Positions 1 to 7,145 of a stretch of DNA of 64,000 nucleotides are shown here, piece by piece. How positions within the stretch are numbered: position 1 is the stretch's first letter; each line of letters opens with the position of its first letter. A program made the position numbers and the translations under genes. The notes under the pieces are model-generated. The model was not told the DNA's origin. It made no database searches and was given only the letters and a program-made list of their open reading frames with translations. This DNA is from JBAZTO01 sp041661865 (GTDB lineage Bacteria; Planctomycetota; Phycisphaerae; SM23-33), in NCBI GenBank assembly GCA_041661865.1, contig JBAZTO010000012.1, positions 1 to 64,000 of the forward strand, read 5' to 3'.

Positions 1-25
1 ACCCGTGAACACATGCGCGATTATC

Positions 26-117
26 GCAGCCTTGCAGGCTGCAACCCGTCAACGGCTATCCACCCAAGGCGTCGCTTCGCTTGCCTTGGGCTATAGCTCT
101 GTCAGGCTTTCAGCCTG
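26..117. repeat. REP-like array of three hairpins
   Basis: Three short perfect inverted repeats lie in a row. GCAGCCT/AGGCTGC (26-32 and 36-42) has a 3-nt loop. CCCAAGGC/GCCTTGGG (63-70 and 83-90) has a 12-nt loop. CAGGCT/AGCCTG (103-108 and 112-117) has a 3-nt loop. The layout resembles the clustered intergenic hairpin repeats that are abundant in planctomycete genomes. It is not followed by a T-tract, so it is not a classical terminator. Bases 118-284 hold nothing I can identify as a gene. Confidence 0.6.
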
Positions 118-284
118 AATCACTGGCCCATTTCACGGCGGCATGCTCTTAAGGATTCTCCGTGGGGCTGGTTGAAGAAAATGTCTGCGGGCACAGCCGA
201 CGCAGCCTGTGATCGAACAGTGACCTATCGTCTGTCAGAAACCATATTGTCGCTCCCGCTTGGGCATCATCTCGGCCTTTCTCG

Positions 285-311
285 TTGACATCGGCGGCGG
301 CTGGATATAAT
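285..311 (+). promoter_or_regulatory. Sigma70-type promoter of the MarR/ABC unit
   Basis: TTGACA at 285-290 is a perfect -35 box. TATAAT at 306-311 is a perfect -10 with a 15-bp spacer; reading the -10 as TAATAT at 308-313 gives a 17-bp spacer. It sits immediately upstream of the MarR gene. Because the most upstream possible start codon (TTG 285) lies inside the -35 box, that start is unlikely to be real. Confidence 0.7.
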
Positions 312-318
312 ATGTACA

Positions 319-329
319 TGGACAGTCCA
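319..329. promoter_or_regulatory. Candidate MarR operator palindrome
   Basis: TGGACAGTCCA is a perfect 5+1+5 palindrome lying just downstream of the -10 box and upstream of the MarR coding region. MarR proteins typically bind palindromes overlapping their own promoter, so autoregulation is plausible. The site was chosen by symmetry and position only. Confidence 0.4.
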
Positions 330-332
330 CAT

Positions 333-854
333 ATGAACCAACCAGATGACAACGTGGCCAAGCATTTAACTCAAGATGATGAAATGTCTTATGTTCACAC
401 GGGCATGGGGACGGAGTTGGACACCATCCTGGTGTTTAACCTGCTGCGGACGCACAATTACCTTAACCCCTTCATTGATTTGATCTTAAGGCAGCAGAAC
501 TTGACGTCGGCCCAGCTCAACGCCCTGCTGGTTCTCAGGAATGCCGGCCCCGAGGGCATGTTGATGGGCGAGATCGGCCAGAAGTTGGTGGTCACCAAGT
601 CCAACGTCACGGGGCTGGTCGATCGCCTGGAGCGTCAGGGGCTGGTCGTGCGGGCTGAGCATCGGGATCGCCGGGCCACAGCCGTCCGCCTGACCGAGGC
701 AGGCGCCGCCATGATCGACCGCATCGCGCCGAGCCACGCCCAGTTGCTGGCCGACCTGACCGGCTGCCTGGACACCGAGGAGAAGGAGACCCTCATTCGG
801 CTGCTGACCAAGTTGCGGCGCCAATGGCGCGAGCGGCGCAAGGAGGCGCCCTGA
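333..854 (+). CDS. MarR-family transcriptional regulator
   Basis: Winged-helix MarR regulator. The segment beginning LTSAQLNALLVL is the usual helix before the DNA-binding region. It is followed by a recognition helix (VVTKSNVTGLVDRLE) and the wing with the conserved DRRATAVRLT signature. These proteins act as homodimers in the cytoplasm and usually repress an adjacent efflux or detoxification gene until a small aromatic or lipophilic ligand binds. Here the stop codon overlaps the start of an ABC exporter, so that exporter is the obvious target. The start is uncertain: ATG 333 lies just after the candidate operator, ATG 384 and ATG 405 are alternatives, and none has a good Shine-Dalgarno sequence. 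The family call is firm; the ligand is unknown. Confidence 0.85.
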   Translation: MNQPDDNVAKHLTQDDEMSYVHTGMGTELDTILVFNLLRTHNYLNPFIDLILRQQNLTSAQLNALLVLRNAGPEGMLMGEIGQKLVVTKSNVTGLVDRLERQGLVVRAEHRDRRATAVRLTEAGAAMIDRIAPSHAQLLADLTGCLDTEEKETLIRLLTKLRRQWRERRKEAP

Positions 855-2833
855 TGCGCGGCTTTGGCGGCGGTGGCGGCGGCGGGGTATGGCATGGTCC
901 GATGGGTTCGGTGGGCGGCATCACGCGAACCTACGGGTTGCAGGACAATTTCAGCCGGGGCGGGCCGGAAGGTTCGCCGCCGAGGATCAGCCGGCTGGAA
1001 CTGCGGCGGGTTCTGGGCTATCTCAAGCCCTACTGGCGACAGTGGGGCCTGATCCTGGCCTGCATCGGCGCCGCCTCGGGGCTCAGCGTGCTGCCGGCCT
1101 TGTGCGCCAAGGTGATTATCGACCGCGCTATTCCCAGCGCCGACTCGAACCTGCTGGCCCTGATGGCCGGGGCGATGGTCGGCCTGGCTGTCGTTTCGGG
1201 CCTGATCGGCGTGCTCCAGCAGACCCTCGCAGCCCGAACCGGCCAGAGCGTCATGTTCGACTTGCGAAACGAGCTATACCTGCACCTCCAGAAGATGTCG
1301 CTGCGTTTCTACACGACGACGCGGTCGGGCGAAATCGTCTCGCGGATCAACAACGACGTCAACGCCGTCCAGGGCGTAGCCACCGGCACGCTCGTGTCCA
1401 TCGCCAACAACATCATGCTCCTGACGGCCACCTCCATCACACTGCTGTCGATGAACTGGAGGTTGACCCTGCTGGCCGTCGCGGTAGTGCCCGCGTTCTA
1501 TCTGCCTTCCAAGATCGTCGGCGGCATCCGCCGGCGGCTGTCGACCCAGACCCAGGACGCCCAGGCCTCGCTGCTGGCCTTCCTCAACGAGCGGCTGCAC
1601 GTGGGAGGCACGCTTCTGACCAACATCTTCGGCCAGCGCCAGGCCGACGCGCGATCCTTTCACCAGGTCAGCGACTGCGTACGCCGCCTGAACGTCAGGC
1701 AGACGGTGGTGGGACGCTGGCTGTTCATGATTCTCAGCGTTTTCAGCGCCATGGGACCAGCCCTGATTTACTGGTATGGCGGCGGGCAGGTCATTGCCGA
1801 CGCGTTGACGCCCGGCCCCAAGGCCATGACGCTGGGGACGGTGGTCGCCTTTGCCGCCCTGCTCACGCTGCTCTACCGCCCGCTGATGCAACTGGCGACG
1901 GTCTACGTGGACATCCAGGGCGCCATCGGCGTCTTCGACCGCATCTTCGAGTACCTGGACATGAAGGCCGACGTGGAGGACAAGCCCCAGGCGCTCGCCT
2001 TGCAGCAAGTCGAAGGCCACGTGGTCTTTGAGAACGTGGGCTTCTGCTACCCCCGGCCGGCCGGCGAGATCCCCGATGAAGACGCCGACGCCTCTGACGC
2101 CGAGTCCAAGACGCGCTTCGCCCTGCGGGAGATGAGTTTCGAGATTCGCCCCGGCCAGCGGGTCGCGCTGGTAGGCCCCAGCGGCGCGGGCAAGACCACC
2201 GTCACCTACCTGCTGCCGCGGTTCTACGACCCCGACGAAGGCAGGATTCTGCTCGACGGGCGCGACCTCCGCGACCTGAGCCAGGAAAGCCTCCGACAAC
2301 ACATCGGCATGGTGACGCAGGAGACCTTCCTCTTCCACGCCTCCATCAGGGAGAACCTCCTCTACGCCAAACCGACGGCCAGCGAGGAAGAAATGGCCGA
2401 CGCCTGCCGCGCCGCCAACATCCACGAGTTCATCACCGCCCTGAGCGACGGGTACGACACCCTCGTGGGCGAGCGGGGCTTCCGCCTTTCCGGCGGCGAG
2501 AAGCAGCGTCTCTCGATCGCCCGGGCCCTGCTGAAGAACCCCTCGATCCTGATCCTCGACGAGGCGACGAGCAACCTGGACGCCACGTCGGAGTACCTCA
2601 TCCAGATGGCGCTGGAAAAGCTGCTGGAAGGCAGGACGTCGCTCATCATCGCCCACCGCCTCTCGACCATCCTCAGTTGCGACCGGATCGTGGTGATGGA
2701 CTCCGGGCGGGTCGTCGAGCAGGGCCGGCACGGGGAGTTGCTCGCCCGGCGGGGCCTGTACGCCAGGCTCTTCAGGCAGCAGTTCGCCAGGGTGCTCGAA
2801 CTCAACGGCGACCGGCAGGACACCGAGGCCTGA
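854..2833 (+). CDS. ABC exporter, fused permease-ATPase (MsbA/LmrA type)
   Basis: Half-transporter of 659 residues that would work as a homodimer in the inner membrane. An N-terminal glycine-rich stretch (GFGGGGGGG) precedes a six-helix exporter membrane domain at about residues 60-330. The nucleotide-binding domain from about 390 carries Walker A GPSGAGKT (about 440), the signature LSGGEKQR (about 544), Walker B ILILDEATSNLD (about 568) and the H-loop IIAHRLST. An acidic insertion (DEDADASDAES) sits before Walker A. The ATG at 854 overlaps the MarR stop (TGATG) and is preceded by AAGGAGG eight bases upstream, which decides the start. Translational coupling to MarR suggests a drug or lipid exporter controlled by that regulator. 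The substrate cannot be read from the sequence. Confidence 0.93.
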   Translation: MRGFGGGGGGGVWHGPMGSVGGITRTYGLQDNFSRGGPEGSPPRISRLELRRVLGYLKPYWRQWGLILACIGAASGLSVLPALCAKVIIDRAIPSADSNLLALMAGAMVGLAVVSGLIGVLQQTLAARTGQSVMFDLRNELYLHLQKMSLRFYTTTRSGEIVSRINNDVNAVQGVATGTLVSIANNIMLLTATSITLLSMNWRLTLLAVAVVPAFYLPSKIVGGIRRRLSTQTQDAQASLLAFLNERLHVGGTLLTNIFGQRQADARSFHQVSDCVRRLNVRQTVVGRWLFMILSVFSAMGPALIYWYGGGQVIADALTPGPKAMTLGTVVAFAALLTLLYRPLMQLATVYVDIQGAIGVFDRIFEYLDMKADVEDKPQALALQQVEGHVVFENVGFCYPRPAGEIPDEDADASDAESKTRFALREMSFEIRPGQRVALVGPSGAGKTTVTYLLPRFYDPDEGRILLDGRDLRDLSQESLRQHIGMVTQETFLFHASIRENLLYAKPTASEEEMADACRAANIHEFITALSDGYDTLVGERGFRLSGGEKQRLSIARALLKNPSILILDEATSNLDATSEYLIQMALEKLLEGRTSLIIAHRLSTILSCDRIVVMDSGRVVEQGRHGELLARRGLYARLFRQQFARVLELNGDRQDTEA

Positions 2834-3123
2834 ACCGCGGGCAGTGGCAACAGACAAAGCTGTTCCGGGAGGGCACGAAAAAGCCTGCGTACACAGGGCA
2901 AGGTAAACACCTTAACCCTTTGTTAAATCATATGGTTGGCATGACGTTTCGACATTTAACGCCTGCCGATTCCACGAAGCGTGATATCACTCAGGTGCTT
3001 GAGTCGTGAATTGCCAGACGCGGTTTTTCCTGCGAATGGAATAATCCGGCGAACATTCTCTCGATGCGGCCGTACCAACGGGAGAAAAACACGCTGGGTT
3101 CACCTCCTTCTCCCAGCCAAGCC
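2834..3123. other. Intergenic region, possible leader of the permease gene
   Basis: About 290 bases without a credible gene. It contains a 6-bp hairpin (GCTGGG at 3093-3098 pairing with CCCAGC at 3112-3117) whose loop holds CACCTCCTT, the same bases as the 16S anti-Shine-Dalgarno tail. This hairpin directly precedes the terminator at 3124. No clear promoter was found. Confidence 0.4.
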
Positions 3124-3165
3124 AAGAAACAGACCTGGCCTCCTTCCCCAGGTCTGTTTCTTTTT
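3124..3165 (+). terminator. Strong rho-independent terminator
   Basis: GAAACAGACCTGG (3126-3138) pairs perfectly with CCAGGTCTGTTTC (3148-3160) over a 9-base loop. Two further A-T pairs extend the stem, and five T residues follow. It ends transcription coming from the ABC exporter, or acts as an attenuator 70 bases before the MFS gene. Confidence 0.85.
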
Positions 3166-3235
3166 CAATTCCATTCATTTGCGAATGCAGGCCAAGGGCA
3201 TTACACTGCTGCCTCCAAAATGAGAAAGTCGTGAT

Positions 3236-4420
3236 GTGAACCTTCGGCTGTATACGATCACCTTCATCGAAAGCCTGGCCACCACCGCCGCCGAGCGGGG
3301 CATCTACTTCTATGCCGCCAGCCTCCTGGGCTTCAGCGACATGCAGAACCTCTGGCTGGCCCTGGTGTTCGGGGCCTGCTATGCCGCGGGCGCCCTGCTG
3401 AGCCACCGCTGCTGCGTGCGATGGGGCGAGCGGAGGATCCTGCTGCTGACGGTGCTGGGGCAACTGCTGGTGCATGTGGCCATGGCCATTGAGGTCACCG
3501 GCCAGACCGTCTATGTCGGCATGGCACTGATAGGCCTGCTCAACGGGATGAAGTGGCCGGTGATGGAGAGTTACGTCGGCGCCGGCCATACGCCCCAAAG
3601 CGCCCTCAAGGTGGTCGGCCAGTACAACGTCTCGTGGGCCTCGGCGGTTCCGCTGGGCCTGGCCGGCTCGGGCGCTATCATCGCCTGCTGGCCCGCGGGG
3701 CTCTTTGCACTGCCGGCGGTCGTCAACCTGGTCTCAATCATCCTGCTCTGGCCCCTACCGGCCGTCCCGGTGCATATGGCCGACGACCACCCCCAGCGGC
3801 CTGACGAGCCGGCGATGTTCCGATACAGCCACCTCTTGACCGCCAGCCGCTGGCTGATGTTCCAGAGTTACGCCACGCTGTGGATCCTGGCCGCCCTGCT
3901 GCCGCACATCATGACCGACCTGGGTTTTGCCGTCGGCCTGGGGGCGGCACTCGCGGGCCTGCTGGACGCCGTCCGCTGCATCGCCTTCCTGCTGCTGCAA
4001 CGCTGGAAGGGCTGGCACAACCGCTTGGCGCCGTTGGGCGTCGCACTGGTAGCCCTGCCGCTGGGCTTCTTCATGGTCCTGCTGGGCGGATCGGCCCCGC
4101 TGGTTTTTGCCGGCGAGTTGATCTTCGGCCTGGTCGCCGGCCAAGTCTACTACGCCGCCCTGTACTACGCGCTGGTGGTCAAGAACGCCTCCGTCGACGC
4201 CGGCGGCGCCCACGAGAGCCTCATCGGCCTGGGCTTTGGCGTCGGTCCACTCGCCGGCATGGCCGCCCAGGGCATCGCCGTCCGGGTCGGCAGCAGCGCC
4301 TTGGGAATGGTCATGGGCGTGGGGCCGCTGATCCTCCTTTGCTCCGCCGGCGCGATCCGCCACGGGATCAAGATCATCGCCCGAGACCGCCGCTCCGCCC
4401 TGCCGGAGGCCCGCTCGTAA
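3236..4420 (+). CDS. MFS-like permease
   Basis: Hydrophobic protein of 394 residues with about 12 predicted membrane segments and a central hydrophilic loop at about residues 180-200 (HMADDHPQRPDEP), the layout of a major facilitator superfamily transporter. The loop between segments 2 and 3 (HRCCVRWGERR) matches the basic MFS loop position. A GTG start at 3236 is the only in-frame start giving the complete first helix. The gene lies behind a terminator and runs alone, so it is probably transcribed separately or by read-through from the ABC exporter. Weakly related drug or sugar efflux proteins are possible; no substrate can be assigned. Confidence 0.7.
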   Translation: MNLRLYTITFIESLATTAAERGIYFYAASLLGFSDMQNLWLALVFGACYAAGALLSHRCCVRWGERRILLLTVLGQLLVHVAMAIEVTGQTVYVGMALIGLLNGMKWPVMESYVGAGHTPQSALKVVGQYNVSWASAVPLGLAGSGAIIACWPAGLFALPAVVNLVSIILLWPLPAVPVHMADDHPQRPDEPAMFRYSHLLTASRWLMFQSYATLWILAALLPHIMTDLGFAVGLGAALAGLLDAVRCIAFLLLQRWKGWHNRLAPLGVALVALPLGFFMVLLGGSAPLVFAGELIFGLVAGQVYYAALYYALVVKNASVDAGGAHESLIGLGFGVGPLAGMAAQGIAVRVGSSALGMVMGVGPLILLCSAGAIRHGIKIIARDRRSALPEARS

Positions 4421-4508
4421 GGGCCGAATCACCGCGGCCATTGTGAGACGCTGAGGGTCCGACACATCATCGTCTGTGGCCATTACGGGTGCGGAGGCGT
4501 GGCTACGG

Positions 4509-5102
4509 CTATGATCGGCTCGGTTTGGCCCGGCCTTCTCGGCCCAACGCCAGGGCAAGCTCGTTCATCAGGACTGCAAGGTCCAATGGCTTGGGCAGGC
4601 AGGTCTTGGCGCCACAATCCACAATGCGTTTCTCCACCTCCAGGCTGTAGTGTGCCGTGATCGCGATGACCACGATGCCGCGGGTCTGTTCCTTGGACTT
4701 GATCCGCCGGCACACCTCATAACCGTCCATCCCCGGCATCTGGAGATCGAGGATCACCGCGACCGGCTTCGACGACGCCACAAGCTCGCCGGCGGAGAAA
4801 CCGTCGTGCGCCCGGAGAACCTCGCAATCGGGATACTCGGCCTGGACGACCTCCGCGACCCACTTGGTAACCGGCTCTTCGTCGTCCACGACCAGAACCG
4901 TTGGATGGTCCGGCAGCAGCTCGGGTGGAATGGGCAGATTCTGCTTGTGGAGGAACTCGATGAGATCCCGGGCCAGAACCCGCCTGTGCCCTCCGGGGGT
5001 GCGTCCCGCCTTGAGAAGGTTCTGATCGATCCAGTTGGACACCGAGCCCACTGCCACGCCAAGGAGTTCGGCGATATCGAGTGTTGAGAGAGCTTTCTTC
5101 AT
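4509..5102 (-). CDS. HTH (MerR/excisionase-like)-receiver protein
   Basis: Residues 1-55 form a MerR/BldC-type helix-turn-helix (LDIAELLGVAVGSVSNWI, then TPGGHRR, which is typical of the wing). Residues 68-185 form a CheY-like receiver with the acidic pocket DDEE (73-76), phospho-acceptor Asp119 in ILDLQMPGMDG and Lys171. The DNA-binding domain is N-terminal, the reverse of ordinary response regulators. It probably receives phosphate from one of the neighbouring kinases and acts as a transcription factor. The gene is monocistronic and divergent from the + strand signalling run. The start ATG is well supported by the start of the HTH domain. Confidence 0.88.
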   Translation of the reverse strand: MKKALSTLDIAELLGVAVGSVSNWIDQNLLKAGRTPGGHRRVLARDLIEFLHKQNLPIPPELLPDHPTVLVVDDEEPVTKWVAEVVQAEYPDCEVLRAHDGFSAGELVASSKPVAVILDLQMPGMDGYEVCRRIKSKEQTRGIVVIAITAHYSLEVEKRIVDCGAKTCLPKPLDLAVLMNELALALGREGRAKPSRS

Positions 5103-5462
5103 AATCCTTCATCTGCCGTTAAAGACGGAAGTTAGACCTCATATATGTTCATAATCGGCATTATAGTCATCAAGATTAGATAAATATGGCACTTTCAACA
5201 CTTTTGGCTTTTTTAGCAACAGAAACGTATGTTTCGGTCGATTCACTCGCAGGGAGGCTACAGGTTGCCGACCCGGAGGAGATACCGTGCGAGGTCACGC
5301 AATCTTCGGTCCATTTCTAAGCAGAGCCTGGCCTCTTGGCTTCCGGGCGGACCTGTGCCGACTGGGTGAGTCGGAACGCCTGTTGGAGTGTTTTCAGACA
5401 CTGCACGCAGAACTGCTTGCCGTTGAAGAAGCGGTGTCTTGCGAAGTGAAGGAGACTGTCAC
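5103..5462. other. AT-rich divergent regulatory region
   Basis: The stretch 5130-5240 is markedly AT-rich compared with its surroundings and separates two divergent signalling genes, so it probably holds promoters for both. On the minus strand a TATAAT hexamer occurs at 5165-5160, but no matching -35 is evident. The remainder (5280-5445) looks non-coding. Confidence 0.4.
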
Positions 5463-5867
5463 ATGCAAATCCTCGTAGCCGACGACGACCCGGTGTATCG
5501 CTCACTCCTGGAATCGCTGCTGGAAGAGTCACACTTCGAGGTGGTGCTGGCCGCCGATGGCGCCGAGGCATGGGCCATTCTACAACAGGACGATACGCCG
5601 GAACTGGCCATCCTCGACTGGATGATGCCGAACATGGATGGTTACGAGGTCTGCCGGCAGGTTCGCGCCACCAAAGGCAACGCCGTCCCTTACATCCTGC
5701 TGATGACCAGCAACGGTCATCGTGATGAACTTCTGAGGATCCTGGTCGCCGGCGCCGACGACTACCTTCTCAAGCCCTTCGAGCCGCTGGATCTGAAGAT
5801 ACACCTTCGCGCCGCCATTCGAATACTGAACCTTGAGGCACAACTACGACCCAGGAGTCTCACATGA
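5463..5867 (+). CDS. Single-domain response regulator (CheY-like)
   Basis: A 134-residue stand-alone receiver. It has the acidic pair in VADDDP at 7-9, phospho-acceptor Asp52 in AILDWMMPNMDG, a Ser/Thr position in LMTSNG and Lys104 in LLKPFEP. There is no output domain, so it signals by protein-protein interaction or acts as a phosphate relay. ATG 5463 is chosen because AAGGAG lies eight bases upstream; an earlier in-frame start at 5439 lacks this. The gene overlaps the next one by ATGA, so the pair is translationally coupled. Confidence 0.9.
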   Translation: MQILVADDDPVYRSLLESLLEESHFEVVLAADGAEAWAILQQDDTPELAILDWMMPNMDGYEVCRQVRATKGNAVPYILLMTSNGHRDELLRILVAGADDYLLKPFEPLDLKIHLRAAIRILNLEAQLRPRSLT

Positions 5868-6976
5868 AGTCCGTCGAAACCGCCATCGCCCCGGAACCTT
5901 GTGTGGCCGACCCGCAAAAGAGCAAGTCCATGGAAACACAAACGGGGAAGATCTTGATCGTGGACGACGAGCCACAGGTGGTTTCGTTGATCCGGGAGGA
6001 GCTTTCCGAGCACGGCTTTGTCTGCTGGACGGCAGGAGAGGTCGACGGCGCCAAGGCCCTCATCAACAGCCAGTCACCCGACGTGATGATCACGGACGTC
6101 CTGATGTCGAATATCGGCGGACTGGAGTTGCTTGCCTATGCCGGGACGCACGCCCCGCGGTGCAAGGTCATCCTGATCACGGGGAGCTCCAGGCGGGAAT
6201 ACATCGCCCAGGCCATGCTGCTGGGCGCTTACGACTACATCGAGAAACCGTTCGTGCCCGGCGAACTGGTGGAGGCGGCCTCAAAGGCCTTCGAGGGCGG
6301 GGGCAACAGACCGATCCTGCTCGACCGGGCCGCGGCGGCCCTGGAACTAGACTCGCAGGTTCGTCAGGCCTCGCTGGACAGCGTTCGCGCCTTGGTTCGC
6401 GCGGTCGAGGCAAAGGATCCCTACACCCGGCGCCACAGCGAGCAGGTTGCTCACTACGCGGTAAACCTGGCCCTCGCCCTGGGACTGTCCGCGACGATGA
6501 TCAAGTCCATTCGGGTGGCCTCGCTTCTGCACGACATCGGCAAGATCGGCGTGCCCGACCACATCCTCGCCAAGCCCGGGCCACTCACGGCGGAGGAGTT
6601 CTACTGCGTCAGGAACCATCCGGTCCTGGGGGCGGAGATCCTCGCCAACATCACCCTGTTCAGCAAGGAATCCCTGTGGGTCCGGCACCATCACGAACGG
6701 TGGGACGGCAAGGGCTATCCGGACGGCCTGACGGGAGAGAATTGTCCCCTGGCCTCGCGAATTATGCAGGTGGCCGACAGCATCGATGCGATGCTCATGG
6801 AACGGACCTATAGAGCGGCCTATTCCGTCGAGAAGATGATCGGCGAGTTGGTCCGCTGCGCCGGCACGCAGTTTGACCCCAGAATCGCGACCGCCGCGGT
6901 CACATGGTGTCAGGCCCATCGTGAGGCGTTGTTCCTGCCGGAGAATGCGGCGCCCGCCATCCAGGAGGTCGCATGA
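5864..6976 (+). CDS. Response regulator with HD-GYP c-di-GMP phosphodiesterase domain
   Basis: The receiver at about residues 28-145 has Asp78 (MITDVLM) and Lys128. A short linker leads to an HD-GYP domain at about 165-350. All metal and catalytic signatures are present: His191, the HD pair at 223-224 (LLHDIGKIG), and HHERWDGKGYP at 276-286. HD-GYP enzymes hydrolyse cyclic di-GMP to GMP or pGpG. The gene overlaps the preceding receiver (ATGA) and lies upstream of two diguanylate cyclases, so this island encodes both arms of c-di-GMP turnover. Confidence 0.93.
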   Translation: MKSVETAIAPEPCVADPQKSKSMETQTGKILIVDDEPQVVSLIREELSEHGFVCWTAGEVDGAKALINSQSPDVMITDVLMSNIGGLELLAYAGTHAPRCKVILITGSSRREYIAQAMLLGAYDYIEKPFVPGELVEAASKAFEGGGNRPILLDRAAAALELDSQVRQASLDSVRALVRAVEAKDPYTRRHSEQVAHYAVNLALALGLSATMIKSIRVASLLHDIGKIGVPDHILAKPGPLTAEEFYCVRNHPVLGAEILANITLFSKESLWVRHHHERWDGKGYPDGLTGENCPLASRIMQVADSIDAMLMERTYRAAYSVEKMIGELVRCAGTQFDPRIATAAVTWCQAHREALFLPENAAPAIQEVA

Positions 6977-7145
6977 AACGGCCAATGACGATCGGGTCTG
7001 GTCACAACGAAGCGGCACTCGCTTCATGCGGCCGGCAAGAGGGGATCGGCCTGGCGACTTCTCAGCGCGGCGTCGTCACCGCGCGAGCGTCTCAAGTCCA
7101 AGCTGAACACGCCATGAAACCCTTGCACCATGACGCGAGGAAGAC

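Noticed and set aside
149..361. 70-codon minus frame over the MarR promoter
   Set aside because: No family features and overlaps a near-consensus promoter of the opposite strand.
889..2031. 380-codon + strand frame inside the ABC exporter
   Set aside because: Shadow frame of the exporter membrane domain, rich in Arg, Gly and Pro, no domain.
3091..3111. Fragment of a 16S rRNA gene
   Set aside because: Only about 20 bases match and one base is inserted. It is better seen as chance or as a leader element.
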